A stretch of DNA of 64,000 nucleotides from Mesostigma viride (lineage: Eukaryota > Streptophyta > Mesostigmatophyceae > Mesostigmatales > Mesostigmataceae). The stretch covers positions 688,552-752,551 of the forward strand of contig RPFO01000080.1 in assembly GCA_009746045.1 (NCBI GenBank), read 5' to 3'. Numbering within the stretch: the stretch's first letter is position 1; every line of letters starts with the position of its first letter. Below are positions 21,840-32,808 of the stretch, in pieces. A program made the position numbers and the translations under genes. The notes beneath the pieces are model-generated. The model worked only from the letters and a program-made list of their open reading frames with translations. It ran no database searches and was not told the origin of the DNA.

Positions 21840-22810
21840 CCTACCTGACCTACCTATCAAGTTCTAACTAGCTCACTAGCTCACTAACTGACTAACTATT
21901 TTAACTAAGTAAGTACTAACTAACTACTAACTAAACAACCCCCGTTGCTCTGCCGAACTAAGTAGATGCCCTTCGATTAAAACGCACAAATCGTGAATGA
22001 TGCAAGCTACCGTGCCGACGCACAATTGATTCTTGCCCCCCTACGCGTCTAAATCTTGTATTGTTGTCAGTAAGCGCTCAACGTGCATGGGGCTAGCTGC
22101 CCAAATATGAGATTCCACGGACAACACCGAAAATGAGAAACCACAGTAGCTACCAGCAAGTTACGAACACAGGACCTCCCTAAATCTAGTATCAAGTAAC
22201 GTTATTTCCCCGTTTCGACGAACTTGGTCCATTCACAGGTCCATTCACATTTATAGCGGTGAATTAATTGTCACACCTTGCTCAGGCAAAGTGCACCAAG
22301 TCCTAAAGCATGTCTCCCCATGTCATTCACTTAAATAAGGAAGGGAAATGTAAAGCCATGCAACGTGAAGCCGTATGAAAGGGCATAACCACCCAAATAA
22401 TCAAGTTGGTACGTATAGTGTCAACCATGCGTGTCAGCCGTGCGTCGGTGTCTTCCGAAAACTATACAGCATATCAAGGAGACAACCATATAGTCATGCT
22501 TGATCAACCACCGCAAATTGAAACGCAAATTGAAAAATAATGTATCACAGGCTCAACCGGAACTCCCGATCAACACGTCAGTACCACCCTCTGTAGGCAA
22601 GTCCATATCGAACGGACGTAACACCACTGAGAGACGGCGTATATAACTAACAAATGATAACCTGCCCCCCCCGCCCCCAACAGGTAGGGAGCCCCTTGCA
22701 GCAGTAGAGAGGACCACGATAAAAACAAAGTAAGATAGCGGGTAATCATGAAGTAGACCTACGCATCCCATGACTATGCCACCACCAATTAGCTCCCCAT
22801 TACGCAGTGA
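21840..22810. other. Arm A unique sequence, with empty sites for right-arm insertions
   Basis: No gene. It includes, in reverse complement, the unoccupied target of the Penelope-like element (near 22487-22500) and of the LINE 3' end (near 22362-22373). It lacks about 575 bp present at 31680-32253 in the right arm. Confidence 0.7.
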
Positions 22811-22824
22811 GAGTTACATCATCT

Positions 22825-22890
22825 GGTGGGATTCGACCGACTAGCCAATCGGTGCAGGGGCTTACCACCTCCATCAATTGAGCCACCTCC
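22825..22890 (-). other. tRNA-derived SINE-like block, arm A
   Basis: On the minus strand TGGCTCAATTG fits the Pol III A-box consensus TRGYNNARNNG, and GGTCGAATC about 36 bp later fits the B box GWTCRANNC with one mismatch. The acceptor and anticodon stems do not fold canonically. The copy in the right arm is at 31337-31406. Confidence 0.5.
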
Positions 22891-23155
22891 CCCCAATGGT
22901 GGTTCCCCTGACTGCCTGGAGGACGGGCTTGCCGGGGCGGACGGCATCCAAGGCAGGACTCCCACCACGAACAATTACACTCCCACTTGGTAGTGAGTAG
23001 GCCAACTAATGATAACACACACAAAGGATGCACACTACATACCGGAGCACCCTCACAGGCGTGCGCAGGGCGGGTCTACAACCCTCTACCCTACACTCCA
23101 TCGCTGTGCAAGTTGCCACGTTTTTCTCAATAAAAGCTCCATAGAGGCCCTTTAG

Positions 23156-24193
23156 AGTTATTATAAATAGTGACGGAACCTTTTTGCCACTTGGCAATTA
23201 GGTCCGTCACTATTTATCCGGCGAAAACCACTCGCCGGTATCTATTCCGCGTTAAGTTCACGTGAACGTGGCGCGGAATTGATACCGGCGAGTGGTTTTC
23301 GCCGGATAAATAGTGACGGACCTAATTGCCAAGTGGCAAAAAGGTTCCGTCACTATTTATAATAACTAAAACGTCGTAGTGTGGGGGCCGATATCTATCG
23401 TACCGCTAATGCCTACTGCAGTACCGAATCTCGCCTTAACGATATTCCAACCGGGCATATTTTCCCTTCTGGCACTTTCGTTTGGCCTTCTGGTATCAAT
23501 TCCTTCCGGTATTCGGAAATACCTGTGTCACCACAGGGATTCGAACCCCCGACTTACGAGGTCTTAGTTATTATAAATAGTGACGGAACCTTTTTGCCAC
23601 TTGGCAATTAGGTCCGTCACTATTTATCCGGCGAAAACCACTCGCCGGTATCAATTCCGCGCCACGTTCACGTGAACTTAACGCGGAATAGATACCGGCG
23701 AGTGGTTTTCGCCGGATAAATAGTGACGGACCTAATTGCCAAGTGGCAAAAAGGTTCCGTCACTATTTATAATAACTAAGACCTCGTAAGTCGGGGGTTC
23801 GAATCCCTGTGGTGACACAGGTATTTCCGAATACCGGAAGGAATTGATACCAGAAGGCCAAACGAAAGTGCCAGAAGGGAAAATATGCCCGGTTGGAATA
23901 TCGTTAAGGCGAGATTCGGTACTGCAGTAGGCATTAGCGGTACGATAGATATCGGCCCCCACACTACGACGTTTTAGTTATTATAAATAGTGACGGAACC
24001 TTTTTGCCACTCAGGCAATTAGGTCCGTCACTATTTATCCGGCGAAAACCACTCGCCGGCATCAATTCCGCGCCACGTTCACGTACGTGAACTTAACGCG
24101 GAATAGATGCCGGCGAGTGGTTTTCGCCGGATAAATAGTGACGGACCTAATTGCCTGAGTGGCAAAAAGGTTCCGTCACTATTTATAATAACT
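23156..24193. mobile_element. 1,038-bp palindrome-of-palindromes insertion, TSD TTTAG
   Basis: Bounded by AGTTATTATAAATAGTGACG and its reverse complement, with TTTAG duplicated at 23151-23155 and 24194-24198. The right arm keeps the empty site (CTAAA at 31075-31079). Internally it is P1-X-P2-X'-P3. P1 (23156-23367), P2 (23566-23777) and P3 (23976-24193) are near-perfect 212-218-bp palindromes, and X (23368-23565) and X' (23778-23975) are reverse complements of each other. Each P arm itself contains two shorter hairpins, centred at TTTTTGCCA...TGGCAATTA and CCGGCGA...TCGCCGG. There is no coding capacity; it must be mobilised in trans. Confidence 0.85.
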
Positions 24194-24198
24194 TTTAG

Positions 24199-25027
24199 TG
24201 CTGGACATCTGTACCGGTATCGTTAATGGGTTAACACAACCGCGAGCAACTCTTCTTCAGCACTTGAGCCACAGGAGGATGTCGCACAGGTCGCGCTCGT
24301 TCGTCCCACGTCAGGTGTGGCGGTGTCTTCCCGGTATACCTGCTCCTTCTACCTCTAGGTCACGGCCTGCATGCATACAAAGGAAGACAAGAAGATATTA
24401 TCGGACTTGGGAAGATGCCAAACACGCCCCTGGTAATAAACCCGCATTCTGCTAGGCGTATGTGTGTGCCATTCTTGACTTAGGTAAATTAACAAAAAAA
24501 AGTATACCGATCGACATCATGTGTGGGTGCATGGTCATGTGTATTGGACAATTTGTGTGTGATTTCCTGTGAGCAAAAATATATGGCCATGTACAAAAAA
24601 GCAATCCGGCATGTAGTTCAGGTAGAGAACAACTTACAAAAACTTAAATGATACTACAATCAAATGCGAGCAAATCAACAACATTGTTAGGTTGTTATTC
24701 ATGTGTATAAAACATACATCACGATTCACCTGTCAAGTCATCAATGCAGGTCCGGGCATCTTCCCGAACACCAAGAGAGGAGCTTTGACCTCCCACCATG
24801 ACGTCAGGGTCTGCATGCATTCACAAAAAGACATTTATTTCCAAGGTTTTTATGTAAATTAGTTTAATACAGTAGTACATTCCTCAAAACCCGGCCTCTC
24901 CCCCAAGTTATAGATTTACTACCTCGCTTTCTCAAAGCTGGCCTATCTCACGTTACCATAAATAGGTCCCAAGCGATCCCGAGCGTCATGTGAGCAAAAC
25001 CATGTGGTAAAGACTTAAGGCGCATGT
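24199..25027. other. Innermost arm A unique sequence
   Basis: No gene recognised. It matches 30207-31075 of the right arm in reverse complement, with small indels near 24510-24560. Confidence 0.7.
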
Positions 25028-26820
25028 GTGTGTCGATGTCATTGCTTAATTAACAAGTGGGTATGTGTTTATCTTCACAGCAAGTAAATGTATGCGTGTT
25101 TGTTTTAAAACGCATATGGCATGTATAGATCCTCAGCGTGCATCCTTTGCGTGCATCCTTTGCGTGTATCCTTAGCATGCATCCTTGCCGTGTTTCCTTA
25201 TCAAGTATCCTTACTGTAGCGTGTATCCTTAGCGTGTATCCTTGTAAGCGTGTATCCTAGTTAGCGTGTATCGGCCTTAGGGTCACTGGCCAGGTTAGGA
25301 GGTAATGAACTTAACAATGGCATATTTTAATGAGCAATATGCTTGACATTTACCTTAGAGTCCGGCAAGTAGTTTGCGTGCCAGCTCGTGCTCGTAGCAT
25401 CAACAGATCGCAGAGTATCATCTTCGTGATCACCCTGCTGTGTTGAATTTACTAGTGTGCTCCATGCAGAGGCAGAAGAAGCACGCTCAGCCTCCGCAGG
25501 TCCACCGGCAGATCCTGTGCGTGCAGCAGAAAAAAATTCATGTTTGGCACATGTCTAGTATGTATGTTAGGATTTGCTGATGGTAGTATTGCTCCATGAG
25601 CACGTCTTGAGGTTGTGAAACAGTTGAGCATGCAGGGTGATCTCGCATTCAGCTGTCTTTTTTTCCTCAAGAGGCGGCAGGGCTCCAATATTGGGGCCGT
25701 ACACAATCTTGCAGCGAGGCCATTATATACATGATGTCATCTGGTACCCAGCCAGCTCAGATAAATGCAAGTAGGTTACCTAGTAATTCCCTCGTTATCT
25801 TCAGCGCTCCGGCATGGTTATCTTTCAAACCTTATCATACAATGTTACTAATTAATATTGAATAGAGACGACATTCTTTTATCACGATCATGATGAGATC
25901 ACGTATTGCCGGCAAATTGTACTGCAGGCGCCCTTCGCATGGCGGGTGCACATATGCATTGTGCGCACAATGCATGCTTAGTTTAATTCTGAGATATACA
26001 ATCCGATATGATATGTAAACATTGACGTGGGGTACGTGAAAGACCTACTCTAGAGAGTAAAAGTGGTACGCAGGTGTGGGCCGGCCAGCCGCGCGGCCAT
26101 GATACCGAGGTAACTTCAGAAGGAAATATCGGGGGAATACCGTAACAAGATACCCTATAACTTTTGGCGGCCATTTCGCCGTCAAAACAAAGCTGGGTAA
26201 GGCAGGCGAAAAAGATTACCAGCTCGTACACGCATAGGGGAAAGGATGTATCAAATTAAACGAGGTAATTATAAAGGAAGGGTGCCCATAATTAGGTATG
26301 TAATCCATACTTCCATTCTAACACTCTTCATTCAGAAGCGTCAAGAAACAATCAACGTTTACAGGTAATGAACACGAAGGGCTGACTACATGATCAAGCA
26401 CAACGCGGATTCGCGTCATTACTGTAGAACAGAGACTACCGGCACGGACAATCCACAGCAGCATCATGCATAAGAAGAACCCGCGGCCGAATAATGAGGG
26501 GCCGGGTCCCTTGGATCATTCGGAACCTCGCTTGTGTACAAAAATTAGCTTACGTAAGATCTTGATTGAAGTCCCACGATCAGAACCGCCTTGCGCACTC
26601 GTGTCAGTGCTAGCCCGCACGCCGAAAGATGTAGACACGATGAGCAATAATGTCGAGATAAAAGCCACATGGTGCTTGAATGCATCATGCGCCATTGGAA
26701 ACGGCCGGGACGCTCCTGCTTAAGAACTACGCCGGAGCCTCCTAGGCTGTATGTGGTAATATGTTAAGTTCGGTTAGCCTGGAAATGCTCAAAACTCCAA
26801 AGCAGTCTGTGAAGTGTAAG
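25028..26820. other. Central unique segment of the giant element
   Basis: The start (25135-25270) holds a degenerate 13-bp tandem repeat GCGTGTATCCTTA. The rest has only short frames with no recognised domain, including none resembling a transposase. Confidence 0.5.
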
Positions 26821-27095
26821 TGAAATACCAGCAACCGACGCCATTGTCCGGTTCTTGCTGGCTGCCAGTTTATTGCTGCCGGCCTCATGTGCGGCGGTAA
26901 TTTTACGTTGTATGGATGTTACGCTGCACCAGTCTGTGCTTTTTTACGTAGTACCAGTGTAGTGTAGAAATCCAAAAGCGCAAACGCCCAAAGCCAACTT
27001 CCAAGACGCCCAAAGCCCAATTCCAAGACGCCCAAAGCCCAAAGGCGGGCGAGTCTGGCGCGGCGCCGGCCATTGGGCCCCGGAATAAGAAATAC
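26821..27095 (-). repeat. Diverged extra copy of the giant element's terminus
   Basis: The reverse complement of the first 250 or so bases of arm A, ending at GGAATAAGAAATACC. The inner part is diverged, with a short insertion near 26868-26890. It faces the arm-like copy that begins at 28095. Confidence 0.8.
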
Positions 27096-27113
27096 CCGTT
27101 GCTAAGTTGCGAT

Positions 27114-27765
27114 TAGGGCTGGCACATCCGGGTATTTTCTCGACCCGGACACGAACACGAACACCTGGGGAGAGTACCCGAACCCGAACCCGAACATGTT
27201 CGGTACATTCCCAGGTGACCCGAACACGAACACGAACATGTACTGTTAGGATTGAGTGACCCGAACCCGAACCCGAACATACCCGAACATTTTACCGAAC
27301 ACGAACAATTCACTAAATAAATTAAAATAAGTGAGAAACTATACATAGTTTGTTGTCACTTTTCATAATACGCAATAAATTAAGAATGATTACGTAATCA
27401 TTACCTAAACTAGTCCGGTCGTGCTTAGACAATTCTACTACCGTACAACAGCTTTGCTCTTGCCAGCGTGTCGGCGTACTAATCTAGGCCGCTTTTTCAT
27501 CAGAGAAGCGTTGCCTAGTCGGATCACTGGATGGTACTACAGGGATTCCGCCAGAAAATGTTCGGTACCGGGTCAGAGGCGAACATGTTCGCCCGGTTCC
27601 CAGGGTGACCCGAATACGGACACGAACATGTTCTGAAGTTTCCAGGTGACCCGAACCCGAACAGCACCTGTTCGGCCGAACATTTTTGCCGACCCGAACA
27701 CCGCACATGTTCGGTATTCGCCCGAACATGTCCGTGTTCGGTATGCGGCGGATGTGCCAGCCCTA
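27114..27765. mobile_element. Non-autonomous hAT element, TSD GTTGCGAT
   Basis: Ends TAGGGCTGGCACATCCG and CGGATGTGCCAGCCCTA form a 17-bp TIR of hAT type. The 8-bp duplication GTTGCGAT lies at 27106-27113 and 27766-27773, the length diagnostic for hAT. The 652-bp interior has no transposase and is packed with CCCGAACACGAACATG words in both orientations, likely transposase-binding subterminal repeats. Confidence 0.9.
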
Positions 27766-27773
27766 GTTGCGAT

Positions 27774-28094
27774 TCAGTGGACACGGCTCGTCGGGAATGC
27801 CGGCCGTCCGTGATTTGATCCGGATTGCCCACGAGAAGAAGATGGAGTGGGCGGACTTTTACAGCCGTTTGAAGGAACTCCTGGTGCCCGAGGGCCTGCT
27901 CAAGTCGATCAAAGATATGATGCGGATCCTCACTTTTGAGGTGTCGGGCGACCCGGTCCAGGCGACACTGGCATTCGAGAGGATGCTGGAAGACACTACG
28001 TTGACTTTTCCAGATGATTTCAGCGTCGTGCTTTTCCTGGGCAAGGCCCTCGCCAGTGGTGTGATTACTGACAGCAGTATCCAAGGCTTGGCTC
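27774..28094 (+). pseudogene. Unidentified helical-protein coding fragment
   Basis: An open stretch of about 100 codons (VRDLIRIAHEKKMEWADF..., then LLVPEGLLKSIKDMM, FPDDFSVVLFLGKALASG) with coding-like composition. It is interrupted upstream by the hAT insertion and downstream by the element terminus at 28095. I recognise no family. It could be a captured host gene fragment or a decayed element-encoded protein. The longer open frame that continues into the terminus is read-through. Confidence 0.4.
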
Positions 28095-30206
28095 GGTATT
28101 TCTTATTCCGGGGCCCAATGGCCGGCGCCGCGCCAGACTCGCCCGCCTTTGGGCTTTGTGTCACACTTTGGGCGTCTTGGAATTTGGCTTTGGGCGTCTT
28201 GGAAGTTGGCTTTGGGCGTTTGCTCTTTTGGCAGATTTCTACACTACACTGGTACTACGTAAAAAAGCACAGACTGGTGCGGCGTAACATTTTTAAACTT
28301 GGTAAAATTACCGCCGCACAGCCAGCCAGAACTGGACAAGGTGATGGCCGCAAGTAGTCGTTGCTGGGCTATCGTATTTGTAGCATGGGGCGTTTCACCG
28401 AGTCTACGGTTAGCATGATGGGGAGGATTCCTAACCTTCATTATGTGGGTTAAGTAGGGGTGCTCATAGTGGCCGGTTTCCCTCGCTTCCTTGTAAACCA
28501 GGCTCTGCGTCAAGATCACAGACGACTGGGTAAGTAGTTGTTCCAGTCTGTTCTAGTTTGTATGACGCCTGCTATTAGGCGTTCTTGTTATTGTCGTTCA
28601 TCATCGCCGTGACCGTCGTGGCCAGCAGCGTGCTTTTTTTACATACCGGATGGTGTCGACTTGTTTATTGATAGCGCATTGGTGAATATCGCTGCATGGA
28701 GGAATATCGGCTACAACCCGCGGGAAAGTGCTGGCTCCAATGTTCTTTTTGTATGCAGGATGACGGCACTGCCAAGCCGGAGACGAATATGACGCACGGT
28801 ATAATGCCAGTCATTCAGACCGACTGCGCGACTGGTTGTGGGATACACGTTAATTCCTGGTTGTGGGATGTGTTCCTTGTTGTGGGATACTTGTTCCTGG
28901 TTGTGGGATGCACGTTCCTGGTTGTGGGATAGTCGTTCCTGGTTGTGGGATGTGTTCCTGGTTGTGGGATGCACGTTCCTTGTTGTGGGATACTTGTTCC
29001 TGGTTGTGGGATACACGTTCCTGGTTGTGGGATACACGTTCCTGGTTGTGGGATGTGTTCCTTGTTGTGGGATACTTGTTCCTGGTTGTGGGAAACACGT
29101 TCCTGGTTGTGGGAAACACGTTCCTGGTTGTGGGAAACACGTTCCTGGTTGTAGGATACACGTTCCTGGTTGTGGGAAACACGTTCCTGGTTGTGGGAAA
29201 CACGTTCCTGGTTGTGGGAAACACGTTCCTGGTTGTAGGATACTTGTTCCTGGTTGTAGGATACACGTTCCTGGTTGTGGGAAACACGTTCCTGGTGGTG
29301 GGAAACACGTTCCTGGTTGTGGGAAACACGTTCCTGGTTGTAGGATACTTGTTCCTGGTTGTAGGATACTTGTTCCTGGTTGTGGTATACACGTTCCTGG
29401 TTGTGGGAAACACGTTCCTGGTTGTAGGATACTTGTTCTTGGTTGTGGGAAACACATTCCTGGTTGTGGGAAACACGTTGCTGGTTGTGGGAAACACGTT
29501 CCTGGTTGTGGGAAACACGTTCCTGGTTGTAGGATACACGTTCCTGGTTGTGGGAAACACGTTCCTGGTTGTGGGAAACACGTTCCTGGTTGTGGGAAAC
29601 ACGTTCCTGGTTGTGGGAAACACGTTCCTGGTTGTGGGAAACACGTTCCTGGTTGTGGGAAACACGTTCCTGGTTGTAGGATACTTGTTCTTGGTTGTGG
29701 GAAACACGTTCCTGGTTGTGGGAAACACGTTCCTGGTTGTGGGAAACACGTTCCTGGTTGTGGGAAACACGTTCGTGGTTGTGGGATACACGTTCCTGGT
29801 TGTGGGAAACACGTTCCTGGTTGTGGGAAACACGTTCCTGGTTGTGGGATACACGTTCCTGGTTGTGGGATACACGTTCCTGGTTGTGGGAAACACGTTC
29901 CTGGTTGTAGGATAGTCGAGCCTAGTTGTGGGATGTGTTCCTGGTCCAAATATAAAGGGGCACGGGAATTAGCGATAGCAGAGGGGGCTCGGGAATAACG
30001 TTAGCAGAGGGGCACGGGCACTAACGTTAGTGAAGGGGCACGGGCACTAACGTTAGCAGAGGGGGCTGGGCACTAACGTTAGTAAAGGGGCACGGGCACT
30101 AACGTTAGCAGAGGGGGCTGGGCACTATCGTTAGTAAAGGGGCACGGGCACTAACGATAGCAGAGGGGGCTGGGCACTAACGTTAGTAAAGGGGCACGGG
30201 CACTAA
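28095..30206 (+). repeat. Third copy of the outer arm, direct orientation
   Basis: Begins exactly at GGTATTTCTTATTCCGG and follows arm A through the terminal block, the 21-bp minisatellite (28855-29920, about 50 units) and the start of the TAACGTTA array. It then joins, without spacer, the inner end of the right arm at 30207. Confidence 0.9.
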
Positions 30207-31336
30207 CGTAAAGTCTTTACCACAAGGGTTTGCTCACATGACGCTCGGGATCGCTTGGGACCTATTTATGGTAACGTGAGATAGGCCAGCTTTGAGAAAG
30301 CGAGGTAGTAAATCTATAACTTGGGGGAGAGGCCGGGTTTTGAGGAATCTACTACTGCATTAAACTAATTTACATAAAAACCTTTGAAATAAATGTCTTT
30401 TTGTGAATGCATGCAGACCGTGACGTCATGGTGGGAGGTCAAAGCTCCTCTCTTGGTGTTCGGGAAGATGCCCGGACCTGCATTGAGGACTTGACAGGTG
30501 AATCGTGATGTATGTTTTATACACATGAATAACAACCTAACAATGTTGTTGATTTGTTCGCATTTGATTGTAGTATCATTTAAGTTTTGGTAAGTTGTTC
30601 TCTACCTGAACTACATGCCGGATTGCTTTTTTGTACATGGCCATATATTTTTGCTCACAGGAAAACACACACAAATTGTCCAATACACATGATATCACAT
30701 GATATCGATCGACCATGCACCCACACATGATGTCGATCGGTTCTCGGTTTGGTAGTCTCGGTAAGGTATACTTTTTTTTGTTAATTTACATATGTCAAGA
30801 ATGGCACACACATACGCTTAGCAGAACGCGGGTTTATTACCAGGGGCGTGTTTGGCATGTTCCCAAGTCCGATAATATCTTCTTGTCTTCCTTTGTATGC
30901 ATGCAGGCCCTGACCTAGAGGTAGAAGGAGCAGGTATACCGGGAAGACACCGCCACACCTGACGTGGGACGAACGAGCGCGACCTGTGCGACATCCTCCT
31001 GTGGCTCAAGTGCTGAAGAAGAGTTGCTCGCGGTTGTGTTAACCCATTCCCGATACCGATACAGATGTCCAGCACTAAAGGGCCTCTATGGAGCTTTTAT
31101 TGAGAAAAACGTGGCAACTTGCACAGCGATGGAGTGTAGGGTAGAGGGTTGTAGACCCGCCCTGCGCACGCCTGTGAGGGTGCTCCGGTATGTAGTGTGC
31201 ATCCTTTGTGTGTGTTATCATTAGTTGGCCTACTCACTACCAAGTGGGAGTGTAATTGTTCGTGGTGGGAGTCCTGCCTTGGATGCCGTCCGCCCCGGCA
31301 AGCCCTCCTCCAGGCAGTCAGGGGAACCACCATTGG

Positions 31337-31406
31337 GGGGAGGTGGCTCAATTGATGGAGGTGGTAAGCCCCTGCACCGATTGGCTAGTCGGTCGAATCC
31401 CACCAG
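31337..31406 (+). other. tRNA-derived SINE-like block, arm B
   Basis: A-box-like TGGCTCAATTG at 31344-31354 and B-box-like GGTCGAATC at 31391-31399, the counterpart of 22825-22890. Whether it is transcribed is unknown. Confidence 0.5.
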
Positions 31407-31679
31407 ATGACGTAACTCTCACTGCGTAATGGGAAGCTAATTGGTGGTGGCATAGTCATGGGATGCGTAGGTCTACTTCATGATTACCCGCTATCTTACT
31501 TTGTTTTTATCGTGGTCCTCTCTACTGCTGCAAGGGGCTCCCTACCTGTTGGGGGCGGGGGGGCGGGTTATCTTTGTTAGTTACGCCGTCTCTCAGTGGC
31601 GTTACGTCCGTTCGATATGGACTTGCCTACAGAGGGTGGTACTGACGTGTTGATCGGGAGTTCCGGTTGAGCCTGTGAT

Positions 31680-32253
31680 TCGGGGTTCTTTGAACGGAGT
31701 TTCTTCTATACGTGAATGCGGGAACAAGAGGCCGCTGGATGAGCGGCTTATATGTCGTAGTGTTTTCTCGTAGCTGTTTGGCTAGAGCTTTTGTGATTAG
31801 TAGATGCAGTATAGTGCATGGTTGAAAAATGAATTAAATAAAATGTGCGTTCCGCGCTTGGGTTGATTATACCCGGGCGGAACGGGGCGTGAGGTGCAGT
31901 GCCCCTGAAAAGAACAACCTACGCATTATTTAATACTAGCCGTGCAGATTCGGGATATTCTACCCCGGTCTGTACGGTTAGCGTCTTACTAGCATCACTG
32001 AACATAAGGGTTTAATGACGTCAGTTAGCTAGGGATAAGGGAGGTTTTGCGACTAAAAGCCGCTCTGGCTGGTTTTGTCGGCCTCTTTCTTTGCTCCCCA
32101 CCCACCCACCCTTGTCTTGGTTGCCTCTAGGGCAACGTACTTCATGAAGGGCCTTGAACGGCGTGCCTCCGGGCATGTCAATAGTGTCACATGTATGCTT
32201 CCACTTATTGTTTTAATGAAGATGCTGGTTTTTGTGGGAGCTACGTGGGACAT
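31680..32253. other. Arm-B-private segment (about 575 bp)
   Basis: Present between GAGCCTGTGAT and ACATTATTTTTC in arm B, while arm A joins these directly. It has no TIR, tail or TSD that I can see. A deletion in arm A is as likely as an insertion in arm B. No coding sequence. Confidence 0.6.
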
Positions 32254-32310
32254 GAAACATTATTTTTCAATTTGCGTTTCAATTTGCGGTGGTTGATGAA
32301 GCATGACTAT

Positions 32311-32808
32311 ATCGTCGCGTCGCTGCCGCAACACGATGTTTTCTGGCATCCGCGGGCTTTTGGTTCCCGCCGCACATTTGAAAGTGCTGTCCTCCGGCTT
32401 TTTGCCTTTGCACCGTGTGCAGTTCTTGGACGTTTGGAATCATGGCATGGCTAACGTGATGACTGACTAGCTAGACCTTTTCAGTGGTTTTCCATTTGCG
32501 GGTATTTCCTCGTAAATGGTGGGAGAGCGATCGCAGCAATGGTGCTCACCACTAGACACTCCCGGCCAGTTAGGCTAGAAACACACGCCCTGATCAAGCA
32601 TGCTGTTTCCGGCCCCACCGTCTAGGTCATCTAGTCGCTCCACACGTAAGCCAGCCATAATTTCAATGCACAAGGATACACATTTCCATCACCATTCATC
32701 TTCATCATCCTGAACGACTCGAAAACGCGGAAAAGATAACGGCAGGCTCGAGCTACCATGGTCCGGATTCTCCCGATTTCTGGCCTGCGCTGGTTGTCTC
32801 TTTGATAT
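32311..32808 (+). repeat. Penelope pseudo-LTR, upstream copy
   Basis: 498 bp from ATCGTCGCGTCG to CTCTTTGATAT, identical by eye to 36846-37343. Pseudo-LTRs of Penelope-like elements arise from tandem insertion and usually carry the promoter. Confidence 0.95.

Larger units (their letters stand above)
17533..25027 (+). repeat. Left inverted arm (A) of the giant element
   Basis: In order it contains: a GC-rich terminal block with TTTGGGCGTCTTGGAA repeats (17540-17660); about 500 bp of unique arm sequence; a 21-bp minisatellite; a TAACGTTA array; an ACTGCCGGCAGT array; the minisatellite again; a MITE; unique sequence; a SINE-like block; a palindromic composite; and further unique sequence. The homology with the right arm ends at TAAAGACTT near 25027. 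Confidence 0.85.

Noticed and set aside
17533-27095. Arm A plus the terminus at 27095 as one complete element, or 28095-42493 as another
   Set aside because: The flanks outside these pairs (CTCTCTGCCC against CGTTGCTAAG; AGGCTTGGCTC against CTCTCTGCCC) are not duplicated. Only the 17533/42493 pair has matching flanks.
27484-28084. 186-codon minus-strand frame
   Set aside because: It overlaps the hAT interior and runs antisense to the better coding fragment; no domain.
28711-29998. Open frames of 350-412 codons on both strands
   Set aside because: They lie entirely in the 21-bp minisatellite. A 21-bp period without stops leaves several frames open, and the products are monotonous 7-residue repeats.
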